This document shows, one piece after another, positions 8,077 to 15,741 of a stretch of DNA of 42,168 nt. A program made the translations under genes and the position numbers. Location: the NCBI GenBank assembly GCA_012518815.1, contig JAAYRK010000071.1, positions 1 through 42,168 on the forward strand, given 5' to 3'. The notes under the pieces were generated by a model. The model was given only the letters and a program-made list of their open reading frames with translations, searched no databases and was not told where the DNA came from. Positions within the stretch are counted from its first letter, which is position 1. Every line of letters begins with the position of its first letter. Origin of the DNA: Candidatus Epulonipiscium sp. Its GTDB lineage: Bacteria; Bacillota; Clostridia; Lachnospirales; Defluviitaleaceae.

Positions 8077-8922
8077 TTATTTCACAGTATAGATTGTTTT
8101 ATTATCTTCTAAAAATCTTTCTGCATTAAATAATAAGTCTTCAACAGTATCACCATCTTGAGGATATGAAGCAATGCTATATACTATATCGAAATTATTT
8201 TTGTTTTCCACTTTACTTAATATCTTTTCATTAAAAATGTCTAATATTTTTTCATATACTATTTCTCCATTAAATCTTGATGTATAAGGGAGAAAAGCAA
8301 TAACATTACTTCTGTTATATCTAACAATAGTATCTGTTGCTCTTAAATTTTCTCTTACCATATCCACCAATTCATTAATCATAGTTAATACTGTTCTTTC
8401 TTCAGTATAATAATTATGATCTTTAGATACAATAGTTAGTATCAAAATTGCTAATTCATAACTTCCCCTTTCTGCACGCTTAATTTCACTATTAAAATAT
8501 TGTTCAAAGCTCATATCAATAGAAGTCTCAGGGGCATACAAATGCATATTTTCTCTTTTTTTCTTGAGAACTATATCAACAAAAGAACAAAGTTTTTCAT
8601 TATCATACGGCGGGATGAAGTACTCTTGAGCACCAATAGTTAGACCTTTCATTACATCCTTTTTATTAGCAATAATTACAATAGGAATATGCTTATAGTC
8701 ATTTATCTTTTTAATTGTCTTAATACTTTTAAGACCAAACAAAGGATCTTCTTGCATGTCGATAACTATTAAATCAATCTTTTCAAATTTTTCATCGAGA
8801 ATATCTAAAGTTTCTTCGGTACTATTGGAACTAATAAGTTCAATATTATTATTTTTGAAAACATTAATAAGGTCTTCTTTGTTTTCAATGTTTCTTTTCA
8901 TGAACAATACTTGCTCTTTCAT
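8077..8922 (-). CDS. Degenerate receiver-GGDEF two-domain protein
   Basis: Residues 1-122 have the alternating pattern of a CheY-like receiver and keep an aspartate at the usual site ('LIVIDM', Asp55). The acidic pair that normally follows strand 1 is absent ('QVLFMKRN'), and the conserved lysine of the 'KP' motif is replaced ('YFIPPYD', Pro104). Residues 140-281 resemble a GGDEF domain, including 'RATDTIVRYNRSNVIAFLP', where NRSNV stands in place of GGDEF, and the later 'VYSIASYPQDGDTVEDLLFNAE'. It therefore probably neither takes part in normal phosphotransfer nor makes cyclic di-GMP, and may be a binding or scaffold protein. ATG 8922 has a GGGGGGAG ribosome site. Confidence 0.8.
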   Translation of the reverse strand: MKEQVLFMKRNIENKEDLINVFKNNNIELISSNSTEETLDILDEKFEKIDLIVIDMQEDPLFGLKSIKTIKKINDYKHIPIVIIANKKDVMKGLTIGAQEYFIPPYDNEKLCSFVDIVLKKKRENMHLYAPETSIDMSFEQYFNSEIKRAERGSYELAILILTIVSKDHNYYTEERTVLTMINELVDMVRENLRATDTIVRYNRSNVIAFLPYTSRFNGEIVYEKILDIFNEKILSKVENKNNFDIVYSIASYPQDGDTVEDLLFNAERFLEDNKTIYTVK

Positions 8923-9147
8923 GTTTTCTCCCCCCAACGAATTAAGTTTATTACTAACAATTTTGATAATTAAATAATATCAAATATTTCTATTGCAGTC
9001 AAAGATATTATAGCCTTTTTATAATTTTCTTACTCATAAAATAATCTATCTTAATTGTTAACACAAATGATATTTATTACATTTATAGTAAAAAATACAA
9101 TAGATAATTATTATAGATTTTTTCAAACTAATAGAGGAGGTGTTTAT

Positions 9148-9762
9148 ATGAAAAGAAAAATAATATTAGTATCATTTATGTTTATTCTTTTTTCTGTACC
9201 AGTTTTTGCACAATCAAAAACATATATTGTCCAACCGGGAGATAGTATGTGGAAAATAGCTGTAAAGCATCAAATAGGATTGAGTGAAATAATTTCTGCA
9301 AATCCTCAAATTAAGAATCCTGCATTAATCTACCCAAATCAAAAACTTACTATACCTAATATTGATGATGTAAAATCCTTAGAAAATGAAGTAATAAAAT
9401 TGGTTAATGCAGAAAGAGCTAAACAAGGCCTTTCTCCCCTTAAGGCTAATTGGGAACTATCAAGAGTTGCAAGATTGAAGTCTCAAGATATGATAGATAA
9501 GAATTATTTTTCTCATCAGTCACCAACTTATGGTTCTCCTTTTAGTATGATGGAAAGCTTTGGAATCAGATATTCTTCAGCTGGCGAAAATATTGCCAAA
9601 GGTCAGCAAACTCCTTCTCAAGTAATGAATGCATGGATGAATTCCCCTGGTCACAGAAGTAATATTTTAAGTGCTTCTTATAGCGAAATAGGTGTAGGCT
9701 TAGCAACTAATAAAAATGGTGTAAAATATTGGACTCAAATGTTTATACGACCTTCAAAATAA
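9148..9762 (+). CDS. Secreted LysM and CAP domain protein (SafA/YkwD-like)
   Basis: A signal peptide (residues 1-21, ending 'PVFA') is followed by one LysM peptidoglycan-binding domain (25-70, 'TYIVQPGDSMWKIAVKHQ') and a CAP/SCP domain (82-201). The CAP signature residues are visible: 'FSHQSP' with His123, 'GENIA' with Glu147, 'NSPGHRSNIL' with His169 and 'SEIGVG' with Glu180. Such proteins are exported to the wall or spore envelope; YkwD-type members in clostridia influence germination and wall turnover, but the activity is not settled. The start is ATG 9148 with GAGGAGG upstream. A strong terminator follows. Confidence 0.9.
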   Translation: MKRKIILVSFMFILFSVPVFAQSKTYIVQPGDSMWKIAVKHQIGLSEIISANPQIKNPALIYPNQKLTIPNIDDVKSLENEVIKLVNAERAKQGLSPLKANWELSRVARLKSQDMIDKNYFSHQSPTYGSPFSMMESFGIRYSSAGENIAKGQQTPSQVMNAWMNSPGHRSNILSASYSEIGVGLATNKNGVKYWTQMFIRPSK

Positions 9763-9764
9763 AC

Positions 9765-9790
9765 AAAACGCCGGGTTCCCGGCGTTTTAT
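9765..9790. terminator. Bidirectional GC-rich terminator
   Basis: AAAACGCCGGG (9765-9775) pairs perfectly with CCCGGCGTTTT (9778-9788). It ends both the LysM-CAP gene (plus) and the DUF1292 gene (minus), whose stop begins at 9791. Confidence 0.9.
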
Positions 9791-10138
9791 TTATTCATCA
9801 TCCTCATCAAAATCATAGTCATCATCCATAATATCAATTTCGTCTGCAAATTCATTTAGGAATGCTTCAGATACTTTATCAAATTCCTCATCATCATCGA
9901 TATTTAAGATTTCTATTCCTTCTTCGTCTTCAATATAGTTGTAAATTAAAACTTCATCTTCACCTTCAGGAAGAAGAGCAATGTAGTCTTTACCTTCCAC
10001 ATCAAAAAGTCCAACTACATGGCATTTTAGTTCAGTATCATCATCAAGAGTTAAATAAAGTACATTTTCATCATGACAATCATCATTTCCGCATTCACAT
10101 TCATTATGATGGTTTTTTTCAAAATTTTGTTCTGACAT
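9791..10138 (-). CDS. DUF1292 family acidic protein
   Basis: The 115-residue protein has the DUF1292 core 'VLYLTLDDDTELKCHVVGLFDVEGKDYIALLPEGEDEVLIYNY' and a very acidic C-terminus rich in Asp and Glu. The N-terminal 'HHNECECGNDDCH' could bind metal. DUF1292 genes are usually next to yrrK/mreB-type and alaS-area genes in Firmicutes; here the gene is alone. The biochemical function is unknown. AAGGAG lies 12 bases before the ATG. Confidence 0.85.
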   Translation of the reverse strand: MSEQNFEKNHHNECECGNDDCHDENVLYLTLDDDTELKCHVVGLFDVEGKDYIALLPEGEDEVLIYNYIEDEEGIEILNIDDDEEFDKVSEAFLNEFADEIDIMDDDYDFDEDDE

Positions 10139-10314
10139 AATAATATCATTCTCCTTTTTAATTTAATGAGAAACAAACACATTTTTATTATATCATTTTT
10201 CATCAGTTTTCAAACATTTTTATTGATTTTATATAAATATTTATAATTTATTTTATAGTATAATAAAGATACACTATATATAAAACAAAAAGAATATGTA
10301 AATGGAGGTATAAA

Positions 10315-11118
10315 ATGTTTTATGCAGACTATCACATTCATACTTCCTTTTCTTCTGATTGCCAAGAAGAAATGGAAAATCAAATTAAAAAAGCAATAGA
10401 TATAGGCTTAAAAGAAATTGCCCTCACTGATCATGTAGATTTTGATTATCCTGATCCCCAGTTCCCTTTTATGATTGATTATGATAAATATCTTATAGAA
10501 TTTAATAAGTTAAAAGAAAAATACAAAGAGCAAATCAACATTGTATTAGGAGTAGAAATTGGCTATCAACCTCATATTGTTAAAGAATTAGAAGATTTTT
10601 TAGCTATTTATAATTTTAGTTTTATCATATGTTCTATGCATGTTTGTGACAGGCTTGACTTATACAATGGGGATTTTTTTGAAGGTAAGAATCAAAAAAA
10701 TGCATATCTAAGATATTTTGAATGTGTTTTAGATAATGTTAAAGGATATGATAATTATGATGTTTACGGCCATATAGACTATATAAACAGATATGGCAAT
10801 TATGACAATAAGATTTTATCTTATGAAGATTATTTGGATATCATAGATTCAATATTAAAGATTATTATTGAATCTGGAAAAGGAATTGAAATAAACACTT
10901 CAGGTTTTAGATATGGCTTAGGGCATCCTAGTCCCCAATTTCCAATCTTAAAAAGATATAAAGAATTAGGTGGCGAAATAATTACTGTAGGTTCTGATGC
11001 TCACCGGAAAGAAGACATTTGTTTTAGTTTTGATTATGCCTATGAAATGCTTAGAAAAGCTGGCTTTTCAAAAATTACTGTATTTAGAAATAGAAAACCA
11101 TATTTTATTAGTATATAA
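10315..11118 (+). CDS. PHP-family phosphatase, histidinol-phosphatase-like
   Basis: The 267-residue protein is a single PHP domain with the metal-binding motifs in order: 'DYHIHTSFSSD' (5-15), 'LTDHVD' near 39, 'GVEIGY', 'CSMHV', 'VYGHIDYI', 'EINTSG' and 'VGSDAH'. This is the HisJ/HisK group, which removes phosphate from L-histidinol phosphate; members outside his operons often act on other phosphoesters, and no his gene is visible here, so the substrate is uncertain. GGAGG precedes the ATG. It diverges from the DUF1292 gene across 176 AT-rich bases. Confidence 0.85.
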   Translation: MFYADYHIHTSFSSDCQEEMENQIKKAIDIGLKEIALTDHVDFDYPDPQFPFMIDYDKYLIEFNKLKEKYKEQINIVLGVEIGYQPHIVKELEDFLAIYNFSFIICSMHVCDRLDLYNGDFFEGKNQKNAYLRYFECVLDNVKGYDNYDVYGHIDYINRYGNYDNKILSYEDYLDIIDSILKIIIESGKGIEINTSGFRYGLGHPSPQFPILKRYKELGGEIITVGSDAHRKEDICFSFDYAYEMLRKAGFSKITVFRNRKPYFISI

Positions 11119-11239
11119 TTTTTCTTTAAAACTATTAAAACAGATATAACTACTATTACCTGGTAAAAACATGTAATACATAAGTTTAATTAAAAAATTA
11201 TTTTAGCTTTAAAAAATAAAATCTATTATTAATCAAAAA

Positions 11240-11279
11240 CAAGGCTATCTTAGCAATATTAGTTAAGACAGCCTTTTTT
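11240..11279. terminator. Terminator between the PHP gene and the UPF0316 gene
   Basis: AAGGCT-A-TCTTA pairs with TAAGA-C-AGCCTT around a 13-base loop and is followed by TTTTTT on the plus strand. It lies 120 bases after the PHP stop and next to the stop of the convergent gene. The bases between (11119-11239) hold nothing I can assign. Confidence 0.7.
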
Positions 11280-11284
11280 CATTT

Positions 11285-11845
11285 CTATTTCTCTTTTTTA
11301 TGTGTTAAAGCTTTAGCCTTCATAAAATCAAATTCTTTTTTAGGAAAAACCCCTTCATTAACGTTTCTGACATCTTCAACAGAATAGAAAGCTTTAGGAT
11401 TAAATTTATTAATATTTTCTACTACAGATTTTAGATTTTTTCTCTTAATAATTGTAAATATAATTTTTACCTTTCCTGTAGAACCTGTCGCCTCTAGAAC
11501 TGTAACTCCATAGTTTTCACTTCTAAGAAAATTAATAAGTTCATCAGAATTCTTTTGTGTAATTATCCTTACAACTACAAGGCCAATAGATAATTTATTC
11601 TCAATAAAAATACCCACATAATTGCCTGTAGCAAAGCCTGCAGCATAAGCTAAATAACAAAAAATATTATTAGCACCACTCATTATTTCCCCAATGACCG
11701 TTATCCATATAAATATCTCAAAAAAACCTAATAACGCAGCACCAACTCTGTAACCCTTTGATACAAAAATTACTCGTATAGTACCCATAGTGACATCTAC
11801 TACTCTGCATAAAAAAATTATTAAGGGTAGAATAATAAAATCCAT
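11285..11845 (-). CDS. UPF0316 membrane protein (DUF5698 + DUF2179)
   Basis: Residues 1-90 form three transmembrane helices with the DUF5698 pattern ('RVVDVTMGTIRVIFVSKGYR', 'FFEIFIWITVIGEIM', 'YAAGFATGNYVGIFIE'). Residues 105-170 are a cytosolic DUF2179 domain ('GVTVLEATGSTGKVKIIFTIIKRKN'). The DUF2179 domain is shared with YitT-type proteins; function is unknown. Length (186 aa) is normal. AAGGATG precedes the ATG. It lies downstream of the flavoprotein gene on the same strand, with 94 AT-rich bases between. Confidence 0.85.
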   Translation of the reverse strand: MDFIILPLIIFLCRVVDVTMGTIRVIFVSKGYRVGAALLGFFEIFIWITVIGEIMSGANNIFCYLAYAAGFATGNYVGIFIENKLSIGLVVVRIITQKNSDELINFLRSENYGVTVLEATGSTGKVKIIFTIIKRKNLKSVVENINKFNPKAFYSVEDVRNVNEGVFPKKEFDFMKAKALTHKKEK

Positions 11846-11939
11846 ATTAGCATCCTTTCGTATAACTATTTTATTATATATATTTTGTTGTACTCTTAAA
11901 TATTGTTTTTATTATTTACATTATAATACTTTTTTGTTA

Positions 11940-13199
11940 TTATATATCGGATTTTGCTGCACTTTCTCCAGCAATATACCCTGAAGACCAAGCCCACTGA
12001 AGATTAAATCCTCCGCAATCTCCATCCACATCTACTACCTCTCCTGCAAAGAAAAGACCTGGTAATAATTTAGACTCCATAGTGGCTGGATTTATATCCT
12101 TAAGGCATATCCCTCCAGCAGTAACTTGAGAATTCATCCAAGACCGGCTTCCTTTAACAGGAATCTTCCAATTCTTTAATATATTAATTATATTATCAAT
12201 TTCTCTATCCTTTATATTTTTACAAGTTTCATTTAAATTATTTAAGCCTGCTTCTTTTAATATTACAGCTATAAGCCTCTTGTTAATCATCCCTACAAAT
12301 CCTAATTCTACAGTTTTTTCAGGATGATAATAAAACCTGCTTATTATCCTAGTTTTTAGCTCTTCCTTGGTAAAATCCGGATATAAATCTAAAGAAATAT
12401 AGGGATTTGAATTCTTTTTTTGAAGCAATTCACCACATTTTCTACTAAGCTGTAAAATAGGTGGTCCTGAAATACCGTAGTCTGTAAAAAGAATTTCTCC
12501 ATATTCTGTTTGTAAATTTTTATTGTTCTCTAGTATAGAAGCCTTTCCGTTAAACTTTACTCCTTTTATCCTTTTTAAAAACCATCCCTCTAAATTAAGC
12601 TGCACTAAAGCGGGGAATGGTTCTATTAATTTATGACCAAAGGGAATTACTAATTGATATCCACTTCCGTTTGAACCAAGATTTGGTGAAGATTTTCCTC
12701 CTGTAGCCAAAATAACTTTATCCCCAGACATTGTTCTTCCGTCTTTTAAATATAAAGTAAATTTATCATATTTCTTGCTCTTATCGTTTTTTATCTTAAC
12801 CACTTCTGCCTCACAAACTTCTTCTATACCCAACCTTTTAATTTCATATCTTAAAACATCTAATACACTAGAAGCTTGCTCAGTTAAAGGGTATACTTTA
12901 CCTTTGTCTTCAACTTTGTATTCTATACCCATTTGGTTAAAAAAATCTAAAGTTTGCTCTACAGTAAATCGATTAATTATTCCATTTACAAATTTTATAT
13001 AAGATGAATGATAATTATTTATATCTAAATTAACATTTGAAAGATTGCATCTGCCATTTCCAGTTGCTAATATCTTTTTTCCTACCCTATTCATTCTTTC
13101 TAAAATAACTACTTGGGCACCATTAATTTGTGCTGCTATAGAAGCCATTAAACCTGAAGCACCACCGCCAATAATTATAACTTTAGGCCTTTTTCTCAT
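11940..13199 (-). CDS. HI0933/BaiN-family FAD-dependent oxidoreductase
   Basis: The 419-residue protein begins with a dinucleotide-binding fold 'VIIIGGGASGLMASIAA' (8-24) followed by 'GKKILATGNGRCNLSN', the signature of the HI0933 family. The second FAD-contact element is 'VILATGGKSSPNLGSNG', and the C-terminus has 'AGEVVDVDGDCGGFNLQWAW', which closes over the flavin. Bacillus YtfP and the clostridial BaiN-annotated flavoproteins belong here; the reported bile-acid role of some members should not be carried over. The natural substrate is unknown. AAGGAG is 7 bases before the ATG. Confidence 0.9.
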   Translation of the reverse strand: MRKRPKVIIIGGGASGLMASIAAQINGAQVVILERMNRVGKKILATGNGRCNLSNVNLDINNYHSSYIKFVNGIINRFTVEQTLDFFNQMGIEYKVEDKGKVYPLTEQASSVLDVLRYEIKRLGIEEVCEAEVVKIKNDKSKKYDKFTLYLKDGRTMSGDKVILATGGKSSPNLGSNGSGYQLVIPFGHKLIEPFPALVQLNLEGWFLKRIKGVKFNGKASILENNKNLQTEYGEILFTDYGISGPPILQLSRKCGELLQKKNSNPYISLDLYPDFTKEELKTRIISRFYYHPEKTVELGFVGMINKRLIAVILKEAGLNNLNETCKNIKDREIDNIINILKNWKIPVKGSRSWMNSQVTAGGICLKDINPATMESKLLPGLFFAGEVVDVDGDCGGFNLQWAWSSGYIAGESAAKSDI

Positions 13200-13351
13200 A
13201 ATTTTCTCCTTACTGTATTCTTATAGTTCATCAATATAAAGTTATATGTGCATTTATATAATTAAACAATCTTAATCAATATTTTAAGGTATAAATATTA
13301 TTCCATCAAGATTAATAATAACGTTAAAGTAAATCTGCTTGCTTTCATAAA

Positions 13352-13377
13352 AAAAACATGAGAAGTTTTCTCATGTT
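13352..13377 (-). terminator. Terminator of the BofC-like gene
   Basis: AACATGAGAA pairs with TTCTCATGTT (13355-13364 with 13368-13377), followed on the minus strand by a run of eight Ts. It overlaps the stop codon. The 150 bases between it and the flavoprotein gene hold no feature I can support. Confidence 0.85.
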
Positions 13378-13963
13378 AACTAGTATAATCTTCTAACATA
13401 CGGATTAATTCATCTTCACTATAAACTTTAATCCCTTTTTCCAATTTATTTCGTTCTTCAGGAGGAAGGGAAGAAATAGGTGTTTCAGTGACTTCTTTTA
13501 CTTTTGTAACATCTTCCTCATTATTATAAAAAATTGCTACAAAGCCGTCATGTACCCCCAAAACATATTGACTGTTATTTTTAGTGAAAATAGACTTTTT
13601 TAATACTACCTTTTCACTGGAAAAAGAACTAACTTGCCAATCATAATAAATTTCTTGAACTTCATCCTTTGTTAAATCAATGAGAAAATAAGGTACCTTT
13701 TCTTTTTCTTCAATAGTCTTATTACTTTTTTCGTCATAATATTGATAAATCAACAAGGTTGATGGAGTTATCTTATCAGTATTTCCTTGTACTACATGCA
13801 ACTTTTGCATCTCCTTATCCCAAACGACTTCTGGAGAAGGATTTGGAGGGATATTATTTTCATTTGCTTTAGGATATCTATTAATATATACATTATAAAC
13901 AATGATAGAACTTATTATAAATACAAGTGAAGACATAATCCATATCTTTCTTTTAGTAGACAT
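13376..13963 (-). CDS. BofC C-terminal-domain-like membrane-anchored protein
   Basis: The 195-residue protein has an N-terminal membrane anchor ('IWIMSSLVFIISSIIVYNVYI') and an extracytoplasmic part. The C-terminal 70 residues look like the BofC C-terminal domain: 'YVLGVHDGFVAIFYNN', then 'VTETPISSLPPEERNKLEKGIKVYSEDELIRMLEDYTS'-like pattern (about 158-195). In Bacillus, BofC is a forespore protein that restrains SpoIVB and so controls sigma-K activation. Whether this clostridial protein does the same is inference. The start ATG 13963 has GGAGG upstream; the frame extends 20 codons further without a ribosome site. Confidence 0.65.
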   Translation of the reverse strand: MSTKRKIWIMSSLVFIISSIIVYNVYINRYPKANENNIPPNPSPEVVWDKEMQKLHVVQGNTDKITPSTLLIYQYYDEKSNKTIEEKEKVPYFLIDLTKDEVQEIYYDWQVSSFSSEKVVLKKSIFTKNNSQYVLGVHDGFVAIFYNNEEDVTKVKEVTETPISSLPPEERNKLEKGIKVYSEDELIRMLEDYTS

Positions 13964-14105
13964 AACTAACCTCCATACAATGATTTGTTTATATCTTTTA
14001 CCAATATTTATGATTTTATACAAATCACTGTATGTAAAGTCATTATTACATCAAGATGTTATTTCCAACTTAAACCAAATTATAGCTCTATTATGTAAAA
14101 TATTA

Positions 14106-15719
14106 TTAACTCATAAGACCTAGCTTGACTAATTTGTTATATATTATTTCTCCTTTAGGCATCAACAAAATATCTTCCTTTTTTACCCCTCCAATAACAA
14201 GTAAAAAACTACAATATACAACTATTGAAAGGACAATTGAACCTAGGGTTGCAAAAGTATTACTTAAGCTACCCCACAAGAATAATCTATAAAATATAAA
14301 TGAAAATATACCCATTACTATTGATGCTATTATAGGCTTTACAAATGTACTGATAGCGTCAATTTTAACCTTGGTAAGTTTTTTAACAGCTTTCATATCT
14401 AAGTAAGATATAATAACATAACAAATCACCGTACTAATTACTGCTCCTTTTATATTTAACAAAGGAATAGAAATTAGAAAATAATTTAGGATAATTTTAC
14501 ATCCTGTCCCAATAGCCGCATTTCTTGCTGGTATTGCAACTTTACCAACACCCTGCAATATTGCAGTAGCTACTTGAACAACGGACAAAAATATAATTGC
14601 TATTGAGCCAATTCTAAGTAAGTCTCCTCCCCCTGGGTAACTTGGGAAGAGCATCTTAAGTATAGGATCTCCTAATACAAACAAGCCTGCCATCGAAGGT
14701 GCTGCTAAAATCATTGAAACTCTTAATGCTAAATTTACTTTATTCTTTACTACCTTTTTTTCTTTTAAAGCCATAGAAGCTGCTATACTAGGAACAACTG
14801 CTGCAGCTAAAGCAGAAGAAATTGAAACAGGTAAATTAGTCAAAGTTACATATTTTCCAGTAAGCTGTCCATATAAGCCTGTAGCTTCAATTTCTGACAT
14901 GCCTATTGACTGTAAAATTGACATTACCATTTTTGCATCAATAAGATTAGTAATACTAAAAATCGCCGTTCCTATAATTATGGGAATTGCTATTGAAAGA
15001 AGAGTCTTTAAAATATCGCTGTAAGATTCGTCGATATAATCATCATCTTCTTGATTACTAATCCTTTTTAATAATCTTGGACGCAGCATCAAATATAAAA
15101 GAACAAGAAATATTAGACCTGCCAAAGCACCAATTCCAGTCCCCATGGTTCCACCTGCTGCAGCAAGTTCTATACTTTTTTTAAGAAAAACACCTGCTAA
15201 AACAATACTAAAAATTGCATTAAATACTTGCTCAATGATTTGAGAAATGGCAGTTGGCACCATAGTATTCATACCTTGATAATATCCTCTAAAAGCTCCC
15301 ATAAGAGCAACTATTAATAAGGTTGGTGCTAAGGCTTTCAAAGAATATACAATACGAGTATTACTTAAACTCTTTGCAATAGGATTTGCACCAAACCATA
15401 GGATTACAAAACAAGTAAATCCTGTGGAAGCAGCTAAAATTAAAGAAGCAATAAATACTTTATGAGCACTTTTATATTGTTTTAGAGCCATTCTCTCAGA
15501 TACCATCTTGGAAATTGCCGCCGGTAGCCCGCCTGATGATATTACAAAAAAGAATAGATAAATATTAAATGCTATACCATAAAGACCATTACCATCATCA
15601 CCAATCATATTGGTAAGAGGCCAACGGTATATAAGACCAATAAGCCTGACAATCAAACTTGCAGTAGCCAAAACAGCTGCTTGTTTAACCAATTTTCCCC
15701 CGGCATTTTTTTTATTCAT
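14106..15719 (-). CDS. MOP-superfamily flippase, SpoVB/MurJ (YtgP) type
   Basis: The 537-residue protein has about 14 transmembrane segments and the polysaccharide-flippase pattern, beginning 'KLVKQAAVLATASLIVRLIGLIYRWPLTNMIGDDGNGLYGIAF'. Also visible are 'FFVISSGGLPAAISKMVSER' and 'GAFRGYYQGMNTMVPTAISQIIEQ', typical of the SpoVB/MurJ branch, which moves lipid-linked wall precursors across the membrane. It could serve vegetative wall or spore cortex synthesis; the sequence alone does not decide. GAGGTG lies 6 bases before ATG 15719; a GTG three codons upstream is inside that ribosome site. It starts 22 bases after typA, so the two are probably cotranscribed. Confidence 0.88.
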   Translation of the reverse strand: MNKKNAGGKLVKQAAVLATASLIVRLIGLIYRWPLTNMIGDDGNGLYGIAFNIYLFFFVISSGGLPAAISKMVSERMALKQYKSAHKVFIASLILAASTGFTCFVILWFGANPIAKSLSNTRIVYSLKALAPTLLIVALMGAFRGYYQGMNTMVPTAISQIIEQVFNAIFSIVLAGVFLKKSIELAAAGGTMGTGIGALAGLIFLVLLYLMLRPRLLKRISNQEDDDYIDESYSDILKTLLSIAIPIIIGTAIFSITNLIDAKMVMSILQSIGMSEIEATGLYGQLTGKYVTLTNLPVSISSALAAAVVPSIAASMALKEKKVVKNKVNLALRVSMILAAPSMAGLFVLGDPILKMLFPSYPGGGDLLRIGSIAIIFLSVVQVATAILQGVGKVAIPARNAAIGTGCKIILNYFLISIPLLNIKGAVISTVICYVIISYLDMKAVKKLTKVKIDAISTFVKPIIASIVMGIFSFIFYRLFLWGSLSNTFATLGSIVLSIVVYCSFLLVIGGVKKEDILLMPKGEIIYNKLVKLGLMS

Positions 15720-15741
15720 ACAATACACCTCAATTAGAGTA

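Noticed and set aside
8923-9147. Possible cyclic di-GMP riboswitch between the degenerate GGDEF gene and the LysM-CAP gene
   Set aside because: The conserved riboswitch core elements are not present; the region is plain AT-rich sequence.
9862-10140. Open frame of 92 codons on the plus strand, His/Leu-rich
   Set aside because: It is the complement of the acidic DUF1292 gene, with no ribosome site. The His/Leu composition is a shadow of Asp/Glu codons.
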